From NCBI GenBank assembly GCA_965243755.1, contig CBDEVW010000007.1, positions 271,608-335,607 of the forward strand: a stretch of DNA of 64,000 bases. The letters are read 5' to 3'. The notes under the pieces were generated by a model. It did no database searches and was not told the DNA's origin. It saw nothing but the letters and a program-made list of their open reading frames with translations. Positions 1-8,023 of the stretch are shown here, one piece after another (position 1 is the first letter of the stretch; each line of letters starts with the position of its first letter). This stretch comes from JANSWY01 sp965243755 (GTDB lineage Bacteria > Bacteroidota > Bacteroidia > Cytophagales > Cyclobacteriaceae). Made by a program: the position numbers and the translations under genes.

Positions 1-768
1 GCTCAACTAATCATTCTACATGTGGAAGATGATACTCAAAAAAGGTACCTGAAGGGTTTACAAAAATATGAGTCTTATGATGAGTTCGTTAAAACCAAAT
101 TTGAATCGATCTATGCCGGGTATCTGGCCTACAAAAGAGTCCAACATGTCAACATCTTCAAAAAAGGAGTGATTCACGAGCAGGTGATCAATACCTGTAA
201 AAGTGAAAATGTGGACCTGGCAGTTGTAGGCATCAGCGGGCTCAACAAAGGATTTGAGCTGGAGTTTGGAAGTGTTACTTTAAAACTGCTCAATCTTATT
301 AACGTGCCATTAGTGGTAGTGCCGGAATCATTTCAATACCTGAAACTACATCACATCATCATAGCATCGGACCAGTTGGCACCTAAAAATGGTACAGACC
401 TGAGTATAATAGATCAGTTCATCCAAAGATATGACTCCAATGTCCACCTGACTTCCATTGGCACCTCGGGAATGGTGTTTTCTGAGAACTACCGTAAGCT
501 ACAGGACAAAACAGCGGCATTTATTGATAAGGAATTTATTAGTGAAGAGCCCGGTCATATTATCAGCCATTTAAATGCTGAAATCAAGGCACTGCAGGCT
601 GATTTACTAGTGGTGTTCCGAAGGAAAAAATCGGTTATGGGCAATCACTTCATGCCCCGACTGTCTAACCTGATAGCAATCAACACTCAGATTCCAATCC
701 TGTTCATCCCTACTGAAATGAAGCTTAAAGCTGACGAAGATCAGTTGGCAAGTGAATCAGAATCATAA
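1..768 (+). CDS. Universal stress protein, tandem Usp domains (5' end outside window)
   Basis: The reading frame is open from base 1 (codons read AQLIILHVEDD), and LIILHVED resembles an internal Usp beta-strand, so the true start lies upstream. The GTG at 22 is probably not the start. The visible part holds the end of one Usp fold (AVVGISG, then NVPLVVVPE near residue 100) and a second, diverged Usp unit starting at HHIIIASD and ending QIPILFIPTE. Tandem-Usp proteins of about 280 aa are common in Bacteroidota and act in the cytoplasm in stress or energy-limitation responses; the ligand cannot be told from sequence. The glycine-rich ATP-binding signature is not clear in the second unit, so that half may be structural. 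The TonB gene follows 50 bp downstream on the same strand. Confidence 0.85.
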   Translation, partial: AQLIILHVEDDTQKRYLKGLQKYESYDEFVKTKFESIYAGYLAYKRVQHVNIFKKGVIHEQVINTCKSENVDLAVVGISGLNKGFELEFGSVTLKLLNLINVPLVVVPESFQYLKLHHIIIASDQLAPKNGTDLSIIDQFIQRYDSNVHLTSIGTSGMVFSENYRKLQDKTAAFIDKEFISEEPGHIISHLNAEIKALQADLLVVFRRKKSVMGNHFMPRLSNLIAINTQIPILFIPTEMKLKADEDQLASESES

Positions 769-818
769 AAAATGGAATAACCATTGATGATATTGGGACC
801 AAACAATAAAGACAGACC

Positions 819-1634
819 ATGATAGCAATTGAAGAAAAAACCTACCCTCTGGTGGATCGCCCTGATGAAGCCAATAACATGCTTCAAAAGGAAAATTCAC
901 CTGAATTGAATGATGACAATCAGAACAAGGTCAGGCTATTAGGGGAATTGATTTCACTTAAAAGAGAGCGCGACCAACAACAGCACCTTCGTACAAGATT
1001 ATTTACCGCCATTGGCCTGGTAATTAGTCTGGCTATTGTACTGATTGCTTTTGAATGGAAAACATACAGCCATAAGGAACTAAAAGACCTGGGCACAATG
1101 AAAGCTGATTTCGATGAAATAGTGGAAATGGAGTTAACACAGCAACCACCACCCCCACCACCATCCAATAAAATCATTCAACCCGTATTCAAGGAAGTTC
1201 CCGATGAAGTAGAGATAGAGGAAATTGAATCTATAGTCGATGTGGAGATCACCGAGGACCTGTCCATTGAAGATGTCATTTTTGAAGACGTAGAAGTGGA
1301 AGAAGAAGTCGTTGAAGAAATATTTAGCATCGTAGAAAAACAACCAGAACCTATTGGAGGTTTTAAGGCCTTTTACAGTTATGTGGCTGAAAATCTGGAA
1401 TATCCACTAAAGGCAAGAAAAATGGGAGTAGGTGGCAGAGTGTATGTAAGATTTGTGGTGGAAAAAGATGGGTCAATAACCAATGTAGAGGTCATCAAAG
1501 GAATTGGGCATGGTTGTGATGAAGAAGCTATCAGAGTCATTGCCGGTGCTCCTAAATGGACCCCTGGAAAACAACGTGGTAATCCAGTAAGGGTTTATGC
1601 AATGGTGCCTATTTTCTTCATTTTCAAGGAGTAA
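819..1634 (+). CDS. TonB-family energy transducer
   Basis: This 271-aa inner-membrane protein has the classic TonB plan. A cytoplasmic N-terminus of about 60 residues is followed by one membrane helix (61-80), a proline run at about 110-115, and an acidic Val/Glu-rich periplasmic linker. The C-terminal TonB domain covers about 185-271, with YPLKARKMGVGGRVYVRF, DEEAIRV and a final VPIFF strand. It should pass proton-motive energy from ExbB/ExbD to outer-membrane TonB-dependent receptors. ExbB and ExbD are not in the window. The cytoplasmic N-terminus is longer than in E. coli TonB but usual for Bacteroidota. A good intrinsic terminator follows at 1666, so the transcription unit ends here. Confidence 0.9.
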   Translation: MIAIEEKTYPLVDRPDEANNMLQKENSPELNDDNQNKVRLLGELISLKRERDQQQHLRTRLFTAIGLVISLAIVLIAFEWKTYSHKELKDLGTMKADFDEIVEMELTQQPPPPPPSNKIIQPVFKEVPDEVEIEEIESIVDVEITEDLSIEDVIFEDVEVEEEVVEEIFSIVEKQPEPIGGFKAFYSYVAENLEYPLKARKMGVGGRVYVRFVVEKDGSITNVEVIKGIGHGCDEEAIRVIAGAPKWTPGKQRGNPVRVYAMVPIFFIFKE

Positions 1635-1665
1635 CTGGTTTAGGTTAAGTTCATGGTCGTTTTTT

Positions 1666-1695
1666 AAGCGCAGGTAGGTTATCTGCGCTTTTTTT
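1666..1695 (+). terminator. Intrinsic terminator after the TonB gene
   Basis: An 8-bp perfect stem (AAGCGCAG at 1666-1673 pairing with CTGCGCTT at 1683-1690), a 9-nt loop and a run of seven T (1689-1695). It lies 31 bp past the TonB stop codon and separates that gene from the downstream metallo-hydrolase. Confidence 0.8.
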
Positions 1696-1728
1696 AGGTA
1701 TCTTAAGAAAGTAAGAAAGTTTAATAGT

Positions 1729-3120
1729 ATGGATGTTGATATTCGATTTTACGGTGCAGCAAAATCTGTCACTGGATCAAAATACTTGTTACGGATCAAC
1801 CATGATCAGTACCTGGTAGATTGCGGGTTATTTCAAGGGCCAAGTGAAATGAGGAAACGCAATTGGCAGGACCTCTTTGATGAGCCCAAAAACATCAATG
1901 CTGTATTTCTAACCCATGCACACATCGATCACTCCGGGTACCTTCCCCGATTGGTTAAACAAGGGTTTAATGGTAAAATCTATTGTACTCCCGCAACTGG
2001 CGCATTATTGAAGATCATGTTGATGGATGCCGCCAAACTTCAGGAGGAAGAGGCAAAATGGGCTTATAAGAAAGGGTATTCAATTCACAAAGACCCAAAA
2101 CCCCTGTTTGAAACAGTTGATGCTGAGAACTGCCTGCAGTTGATAGAAACAATACCATACGATCGAATAACCACGATCAACGATCGGATTCAAATCACAT
2201 ATCGTAACGCAGGTCACATCCTTGGATCTGCTATGATCGAATTGACAGTCATTGGAGATCAAATGAGCAAGAACATACTTTTTTCAGGTGATTTGGGTAA
2301 ATATAATCAATACATGCATGACCCACCGCATAAAATAAAGTCTTGTGATGTGTTGTTGGTCGAGTCTACTTATGGAAACAGAAACCATAGTGACATGAAT
2401 CCGGTTGAAGGGCTTGGAGAAGTGGTAAGAGAAGCTATAGTTGATGGCTGCCTCATCATTCCCTCCTTTGCCGTTGGTCGAACGCAACAGGTGCTTTACT
2501 TCCTAACCTTGCTTTATGAAAGTGGCCAAATCCCGGAATACACCAAAGTCTTTGTTGATAGTCCAATGGCCATCAGTGTAACAGGACTATATAAAGAGTT
2601 TGATCAGTATCACAAGCTGGATTTTTCAAAGGATCTCACGCCATTTGACGCACCATTCATCAGGTATATAAATGCTCAAAAAGATTCCATCAATGTGAAT
2701 CTCATAAAAAATGGCACCATCATCATCTCTGCCAGCGGCATGGTAACCGGAGGCAGGATTCTTCATCATATGTACCACAGATTACCCAAGAAAAATGACA
2801 CTGTCCTGTTTGTTGGCTACCAGGGTGAAGGCACCAAAGGCCGGGAAATACTAGAGGGAAATGAGCATGTCAGTATATTTGGAATTGAAATCCCTGTTCG
2901 TGCAAAAATCAGGGAGTTAGACGGCTTATCAGCTCATGCCGGCATGTCTGATTTGCATCAGTGGTTAGGTGACATTACGGACCGACCAAAGAAGACGTTC
3001 ATCGTTCATGGGGAAATACTTGCCTGTCAGGCTTTACAAAATCATTTAACCAGAGAGGGATGGTCCAACGTAATAATTCCGGAATTTCAGGAGACTTTCA
3101 GGTTGTTTGAAAACATCTAG
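1729..3120 (+). CDS. MBL-fold RNA metallo-hydrolase (beta-CASP family)
   Basis: This 463-aa cytoplasmic protein is of the YSH1/CPSF73-like class found in many bacteria. The zinc-binding motif HAHIDH is at residues 63-68. It is followed by GHILGSAMIEL, SGDLG and ESTYGNR, which match later metallo-lactamase motifs. The beta-CASP insert runs about 240-370 (SFAVGRTQQVLYFL, then DSPMA). The C-terminal RMMBL region contains SAHAGMSDLHQW and the final conserved histidine in IVHGE. The family cleaves RNA endonucleolytically or exonucleolytically; the substrate here is unknown. It ends 2 bp before the stop of a convergent Usp gene. Proteins of this type are often found near Usp and CRP-type regulator genes, as here. 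Confidence 0.9.
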   Translation: MDVDIRFYGAAKSVTGSKYLLRINHDQYLVDCGLFQGPSEMRKRNWQDLFDEPKNINAVFLTHAHIDHSGYLPRLVKQGFNGKIYCTPATGALLKIMLMDAAKLQEEEAKWAYKKGYSIHKDPKPLFETVDAENCLQLIETIPYDRITTINDRIQITYRNAGHILGSAMIELTVIGDQMSKNILFSGDLGKYNQYMHDPPHKIKSCDVLLVESTYGNRNHSDMNPVEGLGEVVREAIVDGCLIIPSFAVGRTQQVLYFLTLLYESGQIPEYTKVFVDSPMAISVTGLYKEFDQYHKLDFSKDLTPFDAPFIRYINAQKDSINVNLIKNGTIIISASGMVTGGRILHHMYHRLPKKNDTVLFVGYQGEGTKGREILEGNEHVSIFGIEIPVRAKIRELDGLSAHAGMSDLHQWLGDITDRPKKTFIVHGEILACQALQNHLTREGWSNVIIPEFQETFRLFENI

Positions 3121-3122
3121 CG

Positions 3123-3509
3123 TTAAGCTGCCGGTACAATCATTACCGGAACATTCAGGGAACCTATCATTGTCGTAAGCTGATTGCTTTCTGAAGCTTC
3201 TTCTTCTTTTGCTCCAAGGACCACCACATCAATTTTCTTTTCTTCAATGAATGAATAGATGACGCGTTCTACAATCCCATGTTCCAGTACCCCTTGTATT
3301 TTGAGGTCATAGATCTCTGAAAGGTTGGCGCTTAAATTAGCTAATTTCTCCTTTATGAGGTCATGATATCCATCATCCTGAATATTGGTTACATGTAATA
3401 TTGATACGTTTGCTCTACTTCCCCTTGCTAGTTTGATTCCTGCCAACACTGCTTTCCAGCTAGCAGATGAAAAATCTGTAGGGATCAAAACATTCTGGTA
3501 ATTCTCCAT
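3123..3509 (-). CDS. Universal stress protein, single Usp domain
   Basis: A 128-aa protein from the ATG at 3509, starting MENYQNVLIPTDFS, the usual Usp opening. The first strand, the VSILHVTN strand and the end VMIVPAA fit the fold. A longer start at 3530 adds seven residues. I prefer 3509 because a good -7 promoter element (TACATTTG, 3528-3535) overlaps the longer start and would place the transcript start inside it. The usual G-x2-G-x9-G ATP loop is only partly kept (VVLGAKEEEASESNQLTTMIGSL), so nucleotide binding is uncertain. It is divergent from the PAS kinase gene at 3631 and convergent with the metallo-hydrolase. Confidence 0.85.
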   Translation of the reverse strand: MENYQNVLIPTDFSSASWKAVLAGIKLARGSRANVSILHVTNIQDDGYHDLIKEKLANLSANLSEIYDLKIQGVLEHGIVERVIYSFIEEKKIDVVVLGAKEEEASESNQLTTMIGSLNVPVMIVPAA

Positions 3510-3527
3510 GGATTGACTACTTTGTCT

Positions 3528-3535
3528 CAAATGTA
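3528..3535 (-). promoter_or_regulatory. Candidate -7 promoter element for the Usp gene
   Basis: On the - strand the bases read TACATTTG, an exact match to the Bacteroidota -7 consensus TAnnTTTG, about 19 bp before the ATG at 3509. I see no good -33 TTG at the expected spacing. A 5-bp inverted repeat (CTGAC-TTTT-GTCAG, 3558-3571) lies just upstream and could be an operator or a weak hairpin. Confidence 0.35.
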
Positions 3536-3630
3536 GATTTTATACCAAAGCAGGATTCTGACTTTTGTCAGTTTTTAGATTGATTAACTATTTGTTGTGA
3601 AAGTGAACAAAACCACTAAATTGTGCATTA

Positions 3631-5193
3631 ATGGAGACCGGTATTGACTTAATCAAATCAGTATTCACATCAGCAGCAGAGGGCATTGTTATTTCCAACG
3701 CAAAGGGTGAAATCGTTATGGCCAATCCAAAATCAGAGGAGATGTTTGGATATAACAATGGTGAAATGGAAGGCCTGGCCATAGAGGATTTGTTGCCAGG
3801 AGGACTTAAGAAGGATCATGTGAAATTAAGACAGGCATATTTCGATAAACCTACTGCACGTCCTATGGGCATAGGTCGGGATTTGGAGGGATTGAAAAAA
3901 GATGGCAGTACATTCCCGCTTGAAATCGGATTGAGTCATTTCATGCAGGGCGCCAATCCTATGGTGGTTGCTTTCATTACTGATATCACTGAAAGGAAGA
4001 AAATTGAAGCGAGAATGGCTGATTACACCAATCAGCTTGAACGCAAGGTTAAAGAAAGAACCCAGGAACTCGAACACCTGAACCTGGGACTATTGCGTGA
4101 AAATAAGGAACGAAAAGCTGCAGAAATGCAATTGCGGGAAAGTCAGCTGCTCTATGAAATCATTGCCAAAAATTTTCCCAAAGGGCTCATCAGTATTCTT
4201 GACCTTGATTATTGTTTTCTCTTTTCTGATGGCCGGGAATTAAATGAGTCGGCCAAGCCTAAGGTGGGTGATCATTTTCTTTTGTTATTTCCTACTGATG
4301 TGCGTGACCAGGTGGAACAACACCTTAATAATGCTAAAATTGGTATACCAGGTACCTGGGAATATCAAAATGATGGCAAGAACTTTATCATGCATACAGT
4401 TCCTATCAAAGACGGTACTAAAGCATCTAAAATACTGGTGGTTCAGGAAGACATCACTGAGCTGAAAAAGGCCGAAATGGAAATACGTGCCAACCTGGAG
4501 AGAGAGAAGGAACTGAATGTGATGAAATCGAGGTTCGTATCCCTGGCATCACATGAATTTCGTACCCCTTTGAGCACGATATTGTCATCAATTAATCTGA
4601 TCAGTAAATATCATACGACAGAAGAGCAACCGAAAAGAGATAAGCACATATTAAGAATAAAAACTGCGGTTAAGAACCTGACTGACATTCTCAATGATTT
4701 TCTTTCACTTGAAAAACTTGAGTCTGGCTCCATCAACCCTGAAATTGTTGAGGTTTCCATTCCAGAACTGTCTGATGAAATAGAGGAACAAACACAGGCA
4801 TTATTAAAACCAGGCCAGCAGCTGGAACTCACAAAGTCTTTTGATGCTGAGATGATCAGGACGGACCCAAAACTGCTCAAGAACATCATCATCAACCTGG
4901 TCTCTAATGCCATTAAATACAGTGATGAGGGTAAGGTGATCCAGTTAGCACTCAATCAGGAGGATAAGTGGTTCTTTATCACTGTTAAAGATCAGGGAAT
5001 AGGGATTCCTGTAAGTGAGCAAAAGAACCTGTTTCAGCGATTTTTCAGAGCAGGTAATGCAGTCAACATTCAGGGCACTGGTCTTGGGCTACACATCGTG
5101 AGCAAGTATGTGGAGTTATTAGACGGCTCGATCAACCTGCAGAGTAAACAAAATGAAGGTACCACAGTTAGTGTAAATATTCCATATGAGTAA
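3631..5193 (+). CDS. PAS-domain sensor histidine kinase
   Basis: A 520-aa soluble kinase with no membrane helix. A PAS domain occupies about 5-115 (AAEGIVISNAKGEIVMANP, ending in a PAC-like VAFITDITERKK). A coiled coil follows (about 115-175), then a second, weaker PAS-like segment (about 175-285). The HisKA phospho-acceptor box is FVSLASHEFRTPLSTI near residue 305. The ATPase domain has NLVSNAIKYS (N box), KDQGIGIP (G1), FQRFFRA (F box) and GTGLGLHIV (G2). All catalytic motifs look intact. It should sense an internal cue and pass phosphate to the next gene product. The start codon of that regulator lies 8 bp inside this gene, so the two are translationally coupled. Confidence 0.92.
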   Translation: METGIDLIKSVFTSAAEGIVISNAKGEIVMANPKSEEMFGYNNGEMEGLAIEDLLPGGLKKDHVKLRQAYFDKPTARPMGIGRDLEGLKKDGSTFPLEIGLSHFMQGANPMVVAFITDITERKKIEARMADYTNQLERKVKERTQELEHLNLGLLRENKERKAAEMQLRESQLLYEIIAKNFPKGLISILDLDYCFLFSDGRELNESAKPKVGDHFLLLFPTDVRDQVEQHLNNAKIGIPGTWEYQNDGKNFIMHTVPIKDGTKASKILVVQEDITELKKAEMEIRANLEREKELNVMKSRFVSLASHEFRTPLSTILSSINLISKYHTTEEQPKRDKHILRIKTAVKNLTDILNDFLSLEKLESGSINPEIVEVSIPELSDEIEEQTQALLKPGQQLELTKSFDAEMIRTDPKLLKNIIINLVSNAIKYSDEGKVIQLALNQEDKWFFITVKDQGIGIPVSEQKNLFQRFFRAGNAVNIQGTGLGLHIVSKYVELLDGSINLQSKQNEGTTVSVNIPYE

Positions 5194-6226
5194 GAAAAAG
5201 ATCTTAGTGATTGAAGACAATCACGAAATGCGAGATAACATTGTAGAGTTACTGGAATTAAGTAATTACGAAGTGTTTGATGCTCCTGACGGCAAGGATG
5301 GAGTAAAAACCGCGCTTTCCGAAATACCGGACCTGATCATCTGCGATATCATGATGCCAGGCATGGATGGCTATGAAGTTTTGTACCTATTGTCGAAAAA
5401 TACGGAGACTTTGGGCATCCCATTTATATTCCTTACCGCAAAGGCAGAGAAATCAGATTTCAGGAAAGGCATGAGTCTAGGTGCTGATGACTATCTAACC
5501 AAACCATTTGAGGAGATGGACCTGCTTAATGCCATAGAACAACGCCTTAAAAAGCATGAGGTGTTAAAGGACAATGCACAGCAAGGTCTGGAACCTTTCC
5601 TTACCCAGGTTAGTGCCAACTACAAACGTTTTGAGGACCTACTGAAGGATAGGAAAACCAGGCAATTCGACAAAAAAGAGTCCATTTACAAAGAAGGAGA
5701 TTTCAGTCATTACCTCTATTACATCAAGAGCGGAAAAGTAAAATTATATAAGATCAATAACGATGGTAAAGAGTTCATTGTAGATGTTTTGAAGCCAGGA
5801 GATTACTTTGGACAGCTGGCGCTCATTCAGGACATTAACTATACGGAATTTGCAGAAGCATTGGAGTCCTCGGAAGTATTACTCATTCCAAGAATTGACT
5901 TCCAGGAACTGATCTTTGGGCAAAATGAGGTCTCCAGTAAGTTCATCAAAATGATTAGTCAGGATTTGGCTGACAAAGAAACGGAATTAATGAGGCTGGC
6001 CTACAATACTGTAAGGAAACGTACGGCGGACGCGCTACTGAAGTTGATTGATGAAGAAAACAAGTCTTTCAGTATTTCCAGGGACAACCTGTCCAGTATA
6101 GTGGGTACAGCTACCGAATCTGTGATACGGGTTCTTTCAGAGTTTAAAAAAGATGGTATCATAACCATTGATGGCGGCAAAGTGGCCGTATCCGACTTTA
6201 AGAAATTAGCTGCAATTAAATATTAA
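5186..6226 (+). CDS. Response regulator: receiver fused to CRP/FNR-type DNA-binding protein
   Basis: A 346-aa regulator. The receiver (1-120) has the acid pocket ED at 10-11, the phospho-acceptor D54 in CDIMMPGMDG, the switch T in FLTAK and the conserved lysine in YLTKPF. A cyclic-nucleotide-binding-like fold follows (about 145-260: YKEGDFSHYLYYIKSGKVKLY, then LKPGDYFGQLALI). The C-terminal CRP-type winged helix has ISRDNLSSIVGTATESVIRVL as recognition region. No cysteine cluster for an FNR iron-sulfur centre is visible. The stop of the upstream kinase overlaps its start by 8 bp. The likely role is phosphorylation-controlled transcription of stress or oxygen-limitation genes, possibly including the nearby usp genes; this last point is inference. 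Confidence 0.9.
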   Translation: MSKKKILVIEDNHEMRDNIVELLELSNYEVFDAPDGKDGVKTALSEIPDLIICDIMMPGMDGYEVLYLLSKNTETLGIPFIFLTAKAEKSDFRKGMSLGADDYLTKPFEEMDLLNAIEQRLKKHEVLKDNAQQGLEPFLTQVSANYKRFEDLLKDRKTRQFDKKESIYKEGDFSHYLYYIKSGKVKLYKINNDGKEFIVDVLKPGDYFGQLALIQDINYTEFAEALESSEVLLIPRIDFQELIFGQNEVSSKFIKMISQDLADKETELMRLAYNTVRKRTADALLKLIDEENKSFSISRDNLSSIVGTATESVIRVLSEFKKDGIITIDGGKVAVSDFKKLAAIKY

Positions 6227-6315
6227 CGGAGATTCAAAAACAGGTGGGGACATTGGTGTTCGCCGCGTTTTACTTTTATATTGTCAATTACTAAGTTTAT
6301 TTTTTGCAGCTGAAG

Positions 6316-6345
6316 AAAGCATCTCATTTTGGGATGCTTTTTTTT
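6316..6345. terminator. Bidirectional terminator between convergent operons
   Basis: A perfect 8-bp stem (AAAGCATC 6316-6323 with GATGCTTT 6333-6340), a 9-nt loop and eight T on the + strand (6338-6345). On the - strand the hairpin is followed by TTTCTTC, a weaker tract. It can therefore end both the receiver-CRP transcript and the long chemosensory operon arriving from the right. Confidence 0.75.
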
Positions 6346-6353
6346 AATGCTGT

Positions 6354-7154
6354 TTACGGATTGTTGTTTTGTGGAAGACTAAAGCCTATCAGCAAAGCGT
6401 CATCCAAAGGTTTATGGGAACCAGACCATCTGTCAAGAAAGTCATTGATATGATTCTTTTGTTCCGCAATGGGCATGGAATAACACTCCTCTAAAAGTGC
6501 CTTAAGGTTCTTCATGCCAAGCTTTTTATTGTTGGGGCCACCAACCAAATCCGTAACACCGTCACTAAAAAGGTAAAAATTGGTTGCTTTTCTTTTTTTA
6601 AGATCCAGAATCAATGTCTTGTATTCGTGTTCATACTCAAAGAGCTCCCCTATCTGAAGGCGATCAGCTTTGACAACATTGAGTTCTCCATCAATTACCT
6701 CGTAGAGATTCATCTTAGCTCCGGCGAAATCAAGTTCTCCGATCAGTGGATTATATTTCACAATGGCCATGTCTGCCCCGGTACCCAGCAGCTTCTTTTC
6801 CTTGTTGCCAAATTTCTGTTTGATCTCCTCATGCATGTTTTGAAGGATCCTGTTGGGAAAGGTCTCTTCATCATTGAGTATAGCATTCTTGAGCGCATTG
6901 GTATAGATACGGGTCATCATACTGGCCAGGTGTCCATGCCCCATGCAATCAAATACTGCCAGAAATATGCTGTGATCTACTTCGTGCAACCAGTAGCCAT
7001 CACCCCCAACACCATTCATAGGCCGGTTGATAATAAAAGCATTGGGAATACTGGCAGCTAAAGTTTCCTCGTCAGGAAATAATTCAAAATAGTTTTTCTT
7101 GGTCTCGTCTTCTACCCTCTTTTCAGTGGAATTATGATAAAGTCTTTTTGTCAT
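6354..7154 (-). CDS. SpoIIE/RsbU-type PP2C serine phosphatase (last gene of chemosensory operon)
   Basis: A 266-aa phosphatase made of the catalytic domain alone, with no PAS, GAF or membrane sensor. Metal-binding motifs of the SpoIIE class are present: NGVGGDGYW, FDCMGHGHLASMM and LFSDGVTDLVGG. The family removes phosphate from STAS-domain proteins in partner-switch systems. A close paralogue (20611-21438) shares nearly every motif and opens the same operon. A STAS protein is also encoded in the operon, so both phosphatases may act on it. Input may come from protein contacts, since no sensor domain is attached. Confidence 0.9.
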   Translation of the reverse strand: MTKRLYHNSTEKRVEDETKKNYFELFPDEETLAASIPNAFIINRPMNGVGGDGYWLHEVDHSIFLAVFDCMGHGHLASMMTRIYTNALKNAILNDEETFPNRILQNMHEEIKQKFGNKEKKLLGTGADMAIVKYNPLIGELDFAGAKMNLYEVIDGELNVVKADRLQIGELFEYEHEYKTLILDLKKRKATNFYLFSDGVTDLVGGPNNKKLGMKNLKALLEECYSMPIAEQKNHINDFLDRWSGSHKPLDDALLIGFSLPQNNNP

Positions 7155-7185
7155 TCAATTTTTCAATAGCCGATCTCATGCAAAG

Positions 7186-7662
7186 CTATTCAAAACCAAC
7201 GACAACATAAGCCTCATATTTTTTCCATTTGATAGGGATTACATAAACAGAGCGATCAGAAGGGAATTGCAGTTCATCTGGTTTACCCGCAAACACTATG
7301 GGTACTGAGATCATAAAGTTAGTACCCAGGTTGGCTCTCACATTACCAGCAACCACATTTGATATCTCCCCTGCCATATCCAGGATATCTTCGTTGGAAG
7401 GATCCTCGATACCAATAAACATGCTGATTAGGTCTTCCAGCATGCTTCTTTCTGCAGAAAAATATACAAATCCCTTTCTGTTTCCGGATACCCGAATCAT
7501 TCCGGTAAAATCTTTAAGCACAAGGTCCTCAGTTTCTTTGAGGTAAGGAATAGCCATTTCAGAGTCTATCTCAGTAAGTACTTTAAAATAGTTACTCACA
7601 GAGTCAATAAAGAGCTTGCATGTTGCTTCAAATTCCTCGCGTCTTCTTTCCATTTTATACAT
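7186..7662 (-). CDS. cheX: CheX-like chemotaxis phosphatase
   Basis: A 158-aa protein of the CheC/CheX/FliY fold. The CheX active-site pattern E-x-x-N is at E99/N102 in GEISNVVAGN, and the fold ends YVVVGFE. CheX removes phosphate from CheY-P. It overlaps the upstream CheY gene by 8 bp from the ATG at 7662. A second ATG at 7653 would start just after that gene's stop and is equally likely. Its position directly after a CheY gene suggests that CheY is its substrate. Confidence 0.85.
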   Translation of the reverse strand: MYKMERRREEFEATCKLFIDSVSNYFKVLTEIDSEMAIPYLKETEDLVLKDFTGMIRVSGNRKGFVYFSAERSMLEDLISMFIGIEDPSNEDILDMAGEISNVVAGNVRANLGTNFMISVPIVFAGKPDELQFPSDRSVYVIPIKWKKYEAYVVVGFE

Positions 7663-8023
7663 CTCTTTTCAGCAGTTTATCAAATGCCTTCTGTAAAGAC
7701 TCAGCATTTACCGGTTTATATAAAAAGCCCCTTGCTCCTTTATCCAGGGCTAGTAATCCTGTCAGTTTATCTGACAAAGCAGTAATGATCATCACTTTAG
7801 CCTCGGGGTGAATTTGCATTATGCCCTCCAGGCAGGTAATACCATCCATTTCAGGCATGGTAATGTCCAGTGTGATTACATCTGGTTTCTTTTCCTGCAC
7901 AATTTCCAATGCATCCACACCATTGGAGACTGTCCCAATTACCTCCAAATCATATCCTGTGAGATTTTTTTCAATTGTCCTCCGCATTATGGAAGAATCA
8001 TCAACAATCAATACTGTTGTCAT
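7655..8023 (-). CDS. cheY: CheY-type single-domain response regulator
   Basis: A 122-aa receiver with no output domain. Acid pocket DD at 8-9, phospho-acceptor D53 in LDITMPEMDG, switch T in ITALSD, and K in LYKPV. It overlaps the preceding membrane kinase gene by 4 bp (ATGA) and the following cheX by 8 bp. The likely partners are therefore the NIT-HAMP-PAS-HPt kinase as phosphate donor and CheX as phosphatase. Confidence 0.9.
   Translation of the reverse strand: MTTVLIVDDSSIMRRTIEKNLTGYDLEVIGTVSNGVDALEIVQEKKPDVITLDITMPEMDGITCLEGIMQIHPEAKVMIITALSDKLTGLLALDKGARGFLYKPVNAESLQKAFDKLLKRDV

Noticed and set aside
22..768. GTG at 22 as the start of the first Usp gene
   Set aside because: The frame is open to base 1 and the upstream residues look like an internal Usp beta-strand, so the gene begins before the window.
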